Shown here one piece after another: positions 1 to 7,920 of a stretch of DNA of 45,212 nt (its first letter is position 1; every line of letters begins with the position of its first letter). The stretch lies in the NCBI GenBank assembly GCA_003152215.1, contig PLZP01000029.1, forward strand, positions 73,913 through 119,124, written 5' to 3'. The translations under genes were made by a program, and so were the position numbers. The DNA is from Acidimicrobiaceae bacterium (GTDB lineage Bacteria > Actinomycetota > Acidimicrobiia > Acidimicrobiales > RAAP-2). A model generated the notes under the pieces. The model was not told where the DNA came from. It worked only from the letters and a program-made list of their open reading frames with translations, and searched no databases.

Positions 1-2
1 TC

Positions 3-308
3 GTGATCTTCGCTCTCGGTGGCATTACCGGTAAGAGTGCGAAAGCCGCATGCCAGGCTGACGGTGCGACGGTTTCGACGGCCATTGCAGCGCTCGAGGT
101 TCAATACCCCGGAACAGTTGTCACCACCGCTCTTATGACCGGAGCCACCGACGGTGGCCCGTACGTACAGTCGTGGCCCAACAACGCGACGCACTACACG
201 TTCACGCTGAATGGAACCGGCAAAGACCAAACTGCCCTGCAGCTTGGAGTGGGTAGTGGGGCCGCCGCTCAGTACGTTGGACCAAGTTCCTGCAATAACG
301 TAACCTGA
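3..308 (+). CDS. Type IV pilin-like protein, C-terminal part (5' end outside window or lost)
   Basis: ORF with ACQADGATVSTAIAALEVQYPGT, resembling the post-helix region of actinobacterial prepilins; Cys near C-terminus; no N-terminal prepilin peptide in window. Confidence 0.55.
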   Translation: MIFALGGITGKSAKAACQADGATVSTAIAALEVQYPGTVVTTALMTGATDGGPYVQSWPNNATHYTFTLNGTGKDQTALQLGVGSGAAAQYVGPSSCNNVT

Positions 309-323
309 TTTAGTCTTTGCTCA

Positions 324-719
324 GTGTCGCAGAGTGCCCCGTTGAAAGGAAGTGACGGAGTGACCGATGCGCAATCACCCGAGATTGAACCCTGGCTTCA
401 GACCCTGTGGGATAGAGGGGGTTCGGACCTTCTCCTTTCGGGAGGCTCCGCACCACGTATTCGAGTTGACGGCAAGCTGCAGCCAATCGAAGGTGAGGCG
501 GTCCTCACCGGGGAAGAAATTGATGAAATCGCGAACCCACAGACCGACGCGGCCCTCTTCAGAAATGGCGTGCAATCGTGGCCAGTAACTCGCCGCACTA
601 CGCTTTCGGAATCAATGCGGGAGTGCTCTACTTAGAGATCCCTTACACGACTGGTTGGAACGCTCTGTCGGTTGCGGCCGGAGCTTTCGCCTATACCGAC
701 CCTACACAGTGCTCAACTG
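324..719 (+). pseudogene. Chimeric remnant: PilT-like ATPase N-terminus fused (with a frameshift) to a pilin C-terminus
   Basis: WLQTLWDRGGSDLLLSGGSAPRIRVDGKLQPIEGEAVLTGEEIDEI resembles the PilT/PilB-like N-domain; after ...VQSWP a different frame reads ASNSPHYAFGINAGVLYLEIPYTTGWNALSVAAGAFAYTDPTQCSTVS*, resembling the pilin C-terminus at 3-308 (VQSWPNNATHYTF...). Confidence 0.55.
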
Positions 720-757
720 TTTCGTAATCCAGTAACGATGTGAGTTGCCATGTTGTC

Positions 758-924
758 GGGCCGGTGGGGATCGAACCCACGACCGAGGGATTATGAGGTG
801 GGAGCAAACGGTCGGAGTGGTCTGATGGCGTCGGATTGGTCCGAAATTCAATGAACTCGCTGTCCGGTGGTGTTGGATTTGTCCGGTGGTGTCGGAGTGG
901 TATGTGAGATGAAACGTGGGATTT
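758..924 (-). repeat. Array repeat R1 (tRNA 3' fragment 758-797 + iteron module)
   Basis: Exact 40-bp match to tRNA 7923-7962 followed by GGTC..GGTCTGATGGCGTCGGATT..GTCCGGTGGTGTTGGATTTGTCCGGTGGTGTCGGAGTGGTATGTGAGATGAAACGTGGGATTT. Confidence 0.92.
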
Positions 925-1060
925 CTGATCGATGCGAATGTTGCTTTCGTTTCCAAATTCAGACCGACGAGGACTGGATTGTCCGCGACGATGAGGCAGG
1001 ATGACATCGATGACGACCAGGAACCAATTGCGGAACACAGAGCGCCATAAAGTGTCCTTC

Positions 1061-1645
1061 ATGAGCAAGCTTTCGTTCTCGCCGGTCCCCGATACCGGGC
1101 AAGCGAAAGCATATGAAGTGTTGGTCTCGGCGTTCACGGACGATCCTGTTGAGCGTTGGCTCTATCCAGAATTGCCGCAGTACCTCGCGCACTTCCCACA
1201 GTTCCTGGCGACATTCGGTGGTGCGGCCTTCGATACTGGGACCGTTTGGTGCCTGGGCGACTTCTCGGCTGTCGCCCTCTGGTTGCCCCCCGAAGTAGGA
1301 GCGGACGGCGACGCGATCGGTGCATTGCTAGCCGAGACAGTGTCATCGGAAAAGCACGATGACACCTTCGCTGTTCTCGAACAGATGGACGCCGCCCACC
1401 CTACGTACGCGCATTGGTACCTACCGTGGTTCGGGGTCAATCCTCCTTTGCAGGGGCAGGGGTTGGGCGGTGAATTAATGGCGCACTGTCTCGGCATCGT
1501 CAACGCAGATCATCTCCCCACCTATCTCGAGACCCCCAGTCCGCGAACCATTCCTTTTTACGAACGACACGGATTCGAGGTCACGGGCGTTGCGCAGTCA
1601 GGACGTTGTCCGCCAATCACATTCATGCTCCGAGACGCTGCCTGA
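1061..1645 (+). CDS. GNAT-family N-acetyltransferase (cassette cargo; upstream start at 1001 possible)
   Basis: MSKLSFSPVPDTGQAKAYEVLVSAFTDDPVERWLYP...GVNPPLQGQGLGGELMAHCL...TYLETPSPRTIPFYERHGFEV: GNAT motif A (QGQGLGG) and YERHGF motif. Confidence 0.85.
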   Translation: MSKLSFSPVPDTGQAKAYEVLVSAFTDDPVERWLYPELPQYLAHFPQFLATFGGAAFDTGTVWCLGDFSAVALWLPPEVGADGDAIGALLAETVSSEKHDDTFAVLEQMDAAHPTYAHWYLPWFGVNPPLQGQGLGGELMAHCLGIVNADHLPTYLETPSPRTIPFYERHGFEVTGVAQSGRCPPITFMLRDAA

Positions 1646-1720
1646 GCATCGTTCCCGTTCGTGCGTCGGCGTGAGCAGCCTTTCTTGGAGTACGAGTACA
1701 CCCTTGCAAAATGTTGCTAG

Positions 1721-1890
1721 TAGGGCCGGTGGGGATCGAACCCACGACCGAGGGATTATGAGGTGGAAGCAAACGGTTGGAATGGTCCGGTGGCGTCGGT
1801 TTGGTCCGAGTTTCACTGCCACCGTTATCCGGTGGTGTCAGATTCGTCCGGTGGTGTCAGTTTGGTTTGCGGGATGAAACGTGGGATTTT
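1721..1890 (-). repeat. Array repeat R2
   Basis: Exact 40-bp tRNA fragment at 1723-1762 followed by iteron module ending GGGATGAAACGTGGGATTTT. Confidence 0.92.
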
Positions 1891-1951
1891 CTGAACAATC
1901 GCGAGCAACAAGGACTCGTTATTCCAACTACACCATGGATCTCATTCGTGC

Positions 1952-3247
1952 TCAACCAAAATAGTTTGGTGCGGAGACTGCCGACCACAGTGAATCGTCC
2001 CAGTGCTCGATCAACGAAAGCAGGGGACCATGACCATCGTCATTGGGATACGAACCAACTGCATAGCAACTTGAGGATGTCACACAGGTGACTCCACTTA
2101 GCGAAATGTTGACCGGAGTTGTCGACAACGGGGGCTTCACATTTGTCCAGGTTGAGCCTCGCCAACTATCAATGATCGAATGTCCGCCCGAATCCAGACC
2201 ATCAAGTCCCGTGGCGAAGCAAAGTTTGGTGGTCGCGCACGACACGGAATTGAGAGAGTCATCAGGTAATGGAGCCTTGGGATCGGCCACGACGCCCCAC
2301 GTCGATCCGTTCCACTTTTCAATCAGCGAGTGGTATCCGGAAGATGAAAAAGAATCATTGTTGTAATCCCCGTCCGCAAAACACATGTGAGCATTCGCGC
2401 AACTGACGCTCGCAAGTGTGAGGTTGCCCGTTCCGGGAGAAGGTGAGGAAACCACCTTCCAAAGTGTTCCGTTCCAACGTTCGATGCCAGCGAATTGTCG
2501 GTTATTCATGAGGGCGAATTCGCCGACGGCGAAACAGTCAGTGGCAGCAAGACAAGTTACCGCGTTGAGCTCGTTGATGAATGCGTCGGTCACGGCGAAA
2601 TTTGGCGAAGGCACGATGGACCACTTCCTGCCATCCCATTGCTCGATGAGAGTACTCGTGGGACCCTTCCCAATCGCGTAGTAGCCCACGGCCGTGCAGT
2701 ATCTCGAACTCAGACAACTTACGCCTTGAAGACGAGCGAACGTTGTCGGCCAAGCGTCAACGATCTTCCAAGACTTTCCGTTCCACGCTTCGGTGATCTT
2801 CCGCCAGCCATGGCCTTCAATCAAATTTTGACCCACCGCAATGCAGAATCTCTTGGTTACGCAACTCACGGATTCGAGTTGGTTTTGGCCCGAAGAAGGG
2901 TTTGGAGAATGGACCAATGTCCAGGTAGACCCGCTTTTTTGTTCAATGAGCGTCTCTATCGTCGCGTACGAACTTGTTCTGTACGCGCCGACGGCCATAC
3001 AGAATTTAGAGCCGACACACGAGACTGAAGTGAGGTAGTTCGAATTGCAAGTGTTGCTAGTGCACGAAGACGAAGACACGTCCGGTCCAGTAGATGATCC
3101 CGCGGCCTGATCGACCAGGAAGAATCCCCACGAAAGTGACGCAACGACGACTGTGGCCACAACACTAAGGAATGTCCGGCGCCGAGCCGATTTATGGATC
3201 AGGGCCACAATTCTCCGTCCTCGATTGCGCTCGACCGTCACTCGCAA
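1952..3247 (-). CDS. Secreted protein with seven ~50-aa Cys-containing repeats (putative beta-propeller)
   Basis: Signal-like N-terminus (RRTFLSVVATVVVASLSWGFFLVDQAAG); seven repeats of LxSVSCxxxxxCxAVG...IExWNGxxWxxVxSP. Confidence 0.75.
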   Translation of the reverse strand: MRVTVERNRGRRIVALIHKSARRRTFLSVVATVVVASLSWGFFLVDQAAGSSTGPDVSSSSCTSNTCNSNYLTSVSCVGSKFCMAVGAYRTSSYATIETLIEQKSGSTWTLVHSPNPSSGQNQLESVSCVTKRFCIAVGQNLIEGHGWRKITEAWNGKSWKIVDAWPTTFARLQGVSCLSSRYCTAVGYYAIGKGPTSTLIEQWDGRKWSIVPSPNFAVTDAFINELNAVTCLAATDCFAVGEFALMNNRQFAGIERWNGTLWKVVSSPSPGTGNLTLASVSCANAHMCFADGDYNNDSFSSSGYHSLIEKWNGSTWGVVADPKAPLPDDSLNSVSCATTKLCFATGLDGLDSGGHSIIDSWRGSTWTNVKPPLSTTPVNISLSGVTCVTSSSCYAVGSYPNDDGHGPLLSLIEHWDDSLWSAVSAPNYFG

Positions 3248-3409
3248 CGCTAACGAGAATCAGGCGTCCTTAAGTTACAGCGGGTTGACCGCAACACGGG
3301 TCTTTGAGTGACATGCGCTGCATATCAAATTCAAGGTGATCGAACTGATCCTGATTTTCAACTGGAATCATGTTCGTGCACAACGCTCGTTGGGCGTAGA
3401 AGTGCTTGG

Positions 3410-3578
3410 TAGGGACGGTGGGGATCGAACCCACGACCGAGGGATTATGAGGTGGGAGCAGTCGGTCGAAGTGGTCCCGTGGCGTCGGATTGGTCCGAAA
3501 AACTCTGAGGTCTTCGTCCGGTGGTGTCGGTTTGGTCCGGTGGAGTCGGTTTGGTATGTGGGATGAAACGTGGGATTT
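3410..3578 (-). repeat. Array repeat R3
   Basis: tRNA fragment with a single mismatch (GGGACGG) at 3412-3451 plus iteron module. Confidence 0.92.
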
Positions 3579-3795
3579 CTGAGGCCAACTTGGGTCGCGC
3601 GCAGATTCAACTCGGTGAAGTGACGTCAACAATTTCCGACTGGCGCTTTGAACCCTAGCGTCCGCGGGGCGTTTGAGTGGTGGTTATTCGTCGATCGAAG
3701 CGGGCCAGTCATCGGTAGAAGCGACGTCCACTTGCGTCAGGAAGATTCGACCGGTCTGACAAGTGTCGGGCCGACCAATGACGAGCCGGTTTCGA

Positions 3796-3990
3796 TTACT
3801 TGTTCTCGTTGCTGACGACAGTGGCGTCAGACCCTGGGAAGTAAAGATCTTCACGGTCATTGTCGTCCCATCGGACGAAGAAAGGTGGCTCACCATTCTC
3901 ATGGCGAACCTCGAGAACCGTGCAGTGGCGATCAGGCTGGCCCGCCTTATTGCCATGGATCACTATTCGGTCACCAACGTTTGCATGCAT
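3796..3990 (-). CDS. DUF1918 domain protein
   Basis: MHANVGDRIVIHGNKAGQPDRHCTVLEVRHENGEPPFFVRWDDNDREDLYFPGSDATV matches the DUF1918 pattern (GD.I...G...G.PDR...I.EVR...G.PPY.VRW.D...L..PGPDA). Confidence 0.85.
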   Translation of the reverse strand: MHANVGDRIVIHGNKAGQPDRHCTVLEVRHENGEPPFFVRWDDNDREDLYFPGSDATVVSNENK

Positions 3991-4217
3991 GACTCCTCCA
4001 TTTCGAGCTACTCACTCACTGTATAGATTGCGGGAGGCGCCGGCGCTAGAGACCGAAGTCCCACATGTTTCAGCTCGTAAGTCCGAAAGACGGCACAGAC
4101 CAGACGTTTGTGGCCGGCCCAAGCAAGGGGATCCTCGTCTGGGTTGAGCCATTGGCAAGAGGGAATACTCCGGCTGCGGAGACTTAGGTGCTCGACCTAA
4201 TTGAACGTACCGTCATC

Positions 4218-4293
4218 GGGCCGAGAGGTGGGAGCAACCCGTCGGCCAGGTCCGGTGGTGTCGGATTGGTTTGTGGGATGAAACGTGGGATTT
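4218..4293 (-). repeat. Array repeat R4, degenerate (most of the tRNA fragment and part of the iterons deleted)
   Basis: GGGCCGAGAGGTGGGAGCAACCCGTCGGCCAGGTCCGGTGGTGTCGGATTGGTTTGTGGGATGAAACGTGGGATTT. Confidence 0.85.
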
Positions 4294-4461
4294 ATGTGCG
4301 CAACTTTGAAGCGTGATCGAAAATCACGCAACGTGCGAGAGATCGATTGAACTCATGACCTATTACAACCGACGGGTCTGAAGCATTGGGTCTCTGCTCG
4401 CCCAGGATCCTTCGTGGTAACACCCCTGTTGCTCGTCACGGTCGCCACGTACTATGCACCG

Positions 4462-5154
4462 ATGAGTTGGCAAGGGATTTCTTCGCGTTTGGCCGTGACT
4501 GCGCTCCTGAGCACCGCCATTTGCGCGTCCACGTTCGTTGCGACCGCTTCGGCCCAGGGTTCATTAAATGTCACGTGCGTCGCATCGAGCGCGACCCAGT
4601 GCGTTGTGACGATTCCCCTCGTTTCGAACATGAATGTAGATGTCGTTGTCACGTTGCCCGCCAACAAGGGCTTCTCGTTGAATCTTTTTGGCGGCACACC
4701 AGGCTCGGCTCCCTCGTACACAAGTCTGAACAACGGTTACTGGAGCGGAGCGGGAACTCCGTGGACGTGCTGCCTACTCCAGACAGGTGGTACCGAGCCA
4801 GCCGGTGCGGTGTCGACTCTGACCTTCGCAATCACGCCCCTGACGTCAGGTACTACCACGACCGTTCCGGCGAAGCAGCCGAAAAAACCGGCAGTGCTCA
4901 ACCTGAGTTTTACGCCAAGCAGCTTCGCGCTCAGCGCGACGGACAAGTCTCAACTCCAAGCGCTGGCGAGAGAACTCAGAACAGGGGCGAAGGTGACGAT
5001 TACGGGTTACGCACCTTCCAATCCGAGTCTCGCGCGAAATCGAGCGCTCTCAACAGCGGACTACCTCTACGCCAGAGTCAGGGTTGACTGGAGGGTTGTC
5101 GCCATAAGTACCCGTTCGCTAAACCGAGTCACGGTAACCACCACCGCGCTTTGA
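4462..5154 (+). CDS. Secreted protein with OmpA-like C-terminal domain (alternative start 4414)
   Basis: Signal peptide-like MSWQGISSRLAVTALLSTAICASTFVATASAQ; C-terminus FALSATDKSQLQALARELRTGAKVTITGYAPSNPSLARNRALSTADYLYARV resembles OmpA-like. Confidence 0.65.
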   Translation: MSWQGISSRLAVTALLSTAICASTFVATASAQGSLNVTCVASSATQCVVTIPLVSNMNVDVVVTLPANKGFSLNLFGGTPGSAPSYTSLNNGYWSGAGTPWTCCLLQTGGTEPAGAVSTLTFAITPLTSGTTTTVPAKQPKKPAVLNLSFTPSSFALSATDKSQLQALARELRTGAKVTITGYAPSNPSLARNRALSTADYLYARVRVDWRVVAISTRSLNRVTVTTTAL

Positions 5155-5182
5155 TCTTGCGTCGTTGCCTATGACATGTTGG

Positions 5183-5351
5183 TAGGGCCGGTGGGGATCG
5201 AACCCACGACCGAGGGATTATGAGGTGGATGCAATCGGTCGAAATGGTCCGGTGGTGTCGGTTTGGTCCGAGAATTGCAGAAATTCTGTCCGGTGGTGTC
5301 GGTTTGGTCCGGTGACGTCGGAATGGTATGTGGGATGAAACGTGGGATTTT
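5183..5351 (-). repeat. Array repeat R5
   Basis: Exact 40-bp tRNA fragment 5185-5224 plus iteron module. Confidence 0.92.
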
Positions 5352-5429
5352 CATGTCGCTATTCCTGCAACTACGGAGCGCGATTCACGTCAGTGACCAG
5401 AAGTCATTACGACGTGGGAGGATGCGGCG

Positions 5430-6248
5430 ATGGAATCACAAGACTCGATTGATGTGCCCGGCGCATCTCTCTATTACAAGTCGAGAGGTTCGGGCCCCGT
5501 CCTACTTATCATTCAGGGCGGTGCGGCTGATGCGGATGGGTCCGATGCCCTCGCAACTCACTTAGAAAGTGACTTCACGATAGTGAGTTATGACAGACGG
5601 GGTCTCTCGCGAAGTGTCCTCAAGCCAGGTGCGCCACCCGCTGACGTCAGAAGGCACACTCAGGATGCATCAATCATTCTGGCGACAGTCACATCAGAGC
5701 CGGCCTTCGTCTTTGGCGTCAGCATTGGTGGACTAATTGGACTTGATCTGGTCACAACCCACCCGAATCAGATACTCACGCTCGTAGCTCATGAGCCTCC
5801 GCTAAAGCAGTTGCTCCCACCGGACGAATTTGAAGAGGCGCTTCATGAGCAAGAGGAAGTTGAGGTCGCATTTAGAAACGAAGGGGTGAGAGCCGCAATG
5901 ATGAAGTTCCTTCAGCTCTCGGGCGTTGACTTTGGTGATAGAGAAGCGGATGCTCCCGCGCCCCAACTCTCGCCCCACATTGCAGACAACCTACAGTTCT
6001 TCTTGACGAACGATGCTCCAGCAGTGCGGCAGTATCAAATCGACCTGTCACTTCTTGAAGAGGTGAGGTCCAAAGTAATTCCCTCCGCAGGAGAGACTTC
6101 CACTGCCAACTGGCCCAACCACTGTGCATCAAGGTTGGCAGAGAAGATGCGTATCGATCTTGCGCGTTTCCCCGGTGGACATAATGTCTACGGAAGTCGA
6201 CCACGTGGAGTGGCGGACAAATTGCGCGTGTTACTCCGAACTGACTAA
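5430..6248 (+). CDS. Alpha/beta hydrolase
   Basis: PVLLIIQGGAADADGSDAL...IVSYDRRGLSRS...FVFGVSIGGLIGLDL (nucleophile elbow GVSIGG)...FPGGHN. Confidence 0.85.
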   Translation: MESQDSIDVPGASLYYKSRGSGPVLLIIQGGAADADGSDALATHLESDFTIVSYDRRGLSRSVLKPGAPPADVRRHTQDASIILATVTSEPAFVFGVSIGGLIGLDLVTTHPNQILTLVAHEPPLKQLLPPDEFEEALHEQEEVEVAFRNEGVRAAMMKFLQLSGVDFGDREADAPAPQLSPHIADNLQFFLTNDAPAVRQYQIDLSLLEEVRSKVIPSAGETSTANWPNHCASRLAEKMRIDLARFPGGHNVYGSRPRGVADKLRVLLRTD

Positions 6249-6337
6249 TTCAACTGCAAGACCAGTTCAGAATCAACAGATTCGCGGATTCAAAATGGCA
6301 CGAATCGGTACTAACAACTTCGGTGAGTCAATGCTGG

Positions 6338-6505
6338 TAGGGCCGGTGGGGATCGAACCCACGACCGAGGGATTATGAGGTGAGGGCAATCGGTCGGTCT
6401 GGTCCGGTGGTGTTGGATTCGTCCGGAAATCGCTGGGTTCTTCGTCCGGTGGTGTCGGATTGGTCCGGTGGTGTCGGTTTGGTCTGTGGGATGAAATGTG
6501 GGATT
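6338..6505 (-). repeat. Array repeat R6
   Basis: Exact 40-bp tRNA fragment 6340-6379 plus iteron module. Confidence 0.92.
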
Positions 6506-6571
6506 ACTGCGAAAGATTGGGCGTTCAAATCAAGCCTCAATGACGTCACATCTCACAACTACGATTTAGTC

Positions 6572-6703
6572 ATGTCACAGACTCAATCAACTCCACCCAA
6601 GAAGTCGACGGCTCTTGACGCACTCGATGAATCGGACCGTGTTTGGTTGGCTCAACGTCTGGTCGAATACCGGGAATTGCTCGACTTTCTCCACTCACAT
6701 TGA
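6572..6703 (+). CDS. Short antitoxin-like protein (43 aa) preceding a Doc-like toxin
   Basis: MSQTQSTPPKKSTALDALDESDRVWLAQRLVEYRELLDFLHSH; its TGA stop overlaps a TTG start of the downstream toxin (TTGA). Confidence 0.55.
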   Translation: MSQTQSTPPKKSTALDALDESDRVWLAQRLVEYRELLDFLHSH

Positions 6704-7110
6704 ACCTTCCTAGTCTCGAACTTATCGTTGCGTTCAACGCTTCGGTCCGCCACAATGACGAGTGGTTCGACGAGGCCGATGATCTCGACCGCATTGTGCG
6801 AATTCTCGACAACCTTCAGACTGCAATCGATCCCATAGTCGCCGCGGCAGTTGCAACGAGTCGAATCACTCGTGCGCAGGCATTCACCGAGGGAAACAAG
6901 AGAACAGCATTGCTGGTTGGTCGATGGATTCTCGATCGCAATGATTTCGATGGAGGCTCAATGATTCCTCCGGACGATTTCGAATTGGCGAACCTGCTTC
7001 TAGATGCCGCTCGAGGCGCGGATACGGATGAGAAGGTTGTTGCACTCTTCAAATTTCGCCGAGCCCCAATTGGGCCGGTGGGGATCGAACCCACGACCGA
7101 GGGATTATGA
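6700..7110 (+). CDS. Death-on-curing (Doc/Fic-family) toxin
   Basis: ITRAQAFTEGNKRTALLVGRWILDRN (Fic/Doc-type xxFxxGNKRTA motif), PPDDFELANLLLDAARG; C-terminal GPVGIEPTTEGL* comes from repeat R7. Confidence 0.75.
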   Translation: MNLPSLELIVAFNASVRHNDEWFDEADDLDRIVRILDNLQTAIDPIVAAAVATSRITRAQAFTEGNKRTALLVGRWILDRNDFDGGSMIPPDDFELANLLLDAARGADTDEKVVALFKFRRAPIGPVGIEPTTEGL

Positions 7111-7220
7111 GGTGGGAGCAAACGGTCGGACTGGTCTGTTGGCGTCGGACTGGTCCGGGATTCAATGAGCTCCCTGTCCGGTGATGTCGACATGGTATGT
7201 GGGATGAAACGTGGGATTTT
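7072..7220 (-). repeat. Array repeat R7 (module one iteron shorter)
   Basis: Exact 40-bp tRNA fragment 7072-7111 plus shortened iteron module ending GTGGGATGAAACGTGGGATTTT. Confidence 0.92.
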
Positions 7221-7278
7221 CGAGCCTAAGCAACTTGTCAAAACTCGTTGTTCAATTCCAGGCGGATCCCAAACGGAA

Positions 7279-7857
7279 TTAGTTTTCGGCAAACTTCTTT
7301 AGCGCTCGTAGATATGAATTTGTGGCACTCGTTTGTATGGACCGAGCGATCGGACCCGAGAGCCGAACCATTGAGCTACCCGGACGAGAAAATCCAGAAA
7401 CTTCAAACACAACTCTTCCCGTGGTCAATTGACTGACAACGAAGGATTCTTCTCCGCACTCTGGATGTCCAAGTAGCGTTCCATAGGCAAATCCAAACCT
7501 ATTCGGCTCTTCAATAATATGAACGATTCGACACGGCGCAGCCATTGAAATTACTCCCGGTCCTAACTCCAAAATAAGCGATTCGCCAAGACGCACGGGC
7601 GGTGCCTGCGGATAGATCTTGACCCGAGGGATGCGGTGTGCCTGCCAGGAGTGCAATCCCGCAACCGCACGGTTAAATACTTCCGTTTTTGGGGATAGTT
7701 CGATCCCATAGTGATGGATTCGAAAGCCAGTCGGAGATGTGCCTTTGATCGACGTTCCGACTTCGGGATAATTAGGTTCAAGATGAGAGATCGAGTTGAG
7801 CAAAGCTTCCATGGCGCGTGTATTTGATGGTCGAATCAATATCAAATTGGTATCCAA
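7279..7857 (-). CDS. DUF1990 family protein
   Basis: FNRAVAGLHSWQAHRIPRVKIYP...CRIVHIIEEPNRFGFAYGTLLGHPECGEESFVVSQL...VVFEVSGFSRPGSSMVRLSGPIARSIQ, DUF1990 signature. Confidence 0.85.
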   Translation of the reverse strand: MDTNLILIRPSNTRAMEALLNSISHLEPNYPEVGTSIKGTSPTGFRIHHYGIELSPKTEVFNRAVAGLHSWQAHRIPRVKIYPQAPPVRLGESLILELGPGVISMAAPCRIVHIIEEPNRFGFAYGTLLGHPECGEESFVVSQLTTGRVVFEVSGFSRPGSSMVRLSGPIARSIQTSATNSYLRALKKFAEN

Positions 7858-7920
7858 TCAGAATTCAAAGTCCCACATCGTGAATCCATGTGACATCGAG
7901 TTGAATCACTGATTGGATAG

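Noticed and set aside
691-1137. Minus-strand ORFs with ...PHNPSVVGSIPTGPT (also 1598-1822, 3270-3632, 5169-5354, 6816-7292)
   Set aside because: They are translations of the tRNA fragment plus iteron module; similar peptides arise because the DNA repeats, and module lengths are not frame-conserved
6124-6378. ORF ending ...VGPVGIEPTTEGL
   Set aside because: Tail is a translation of the tRNA 3' fragment in R6, and the ORF overlaps the hydrolase gene in another frame; spurious
758-7220. CRISPR array interpretation of the repeats
   Set aside because: Repeats are ~150-170 bp and 0.7-1.7 kb apart with coding cargo; no cas genes and no spacer-sized regular spacing
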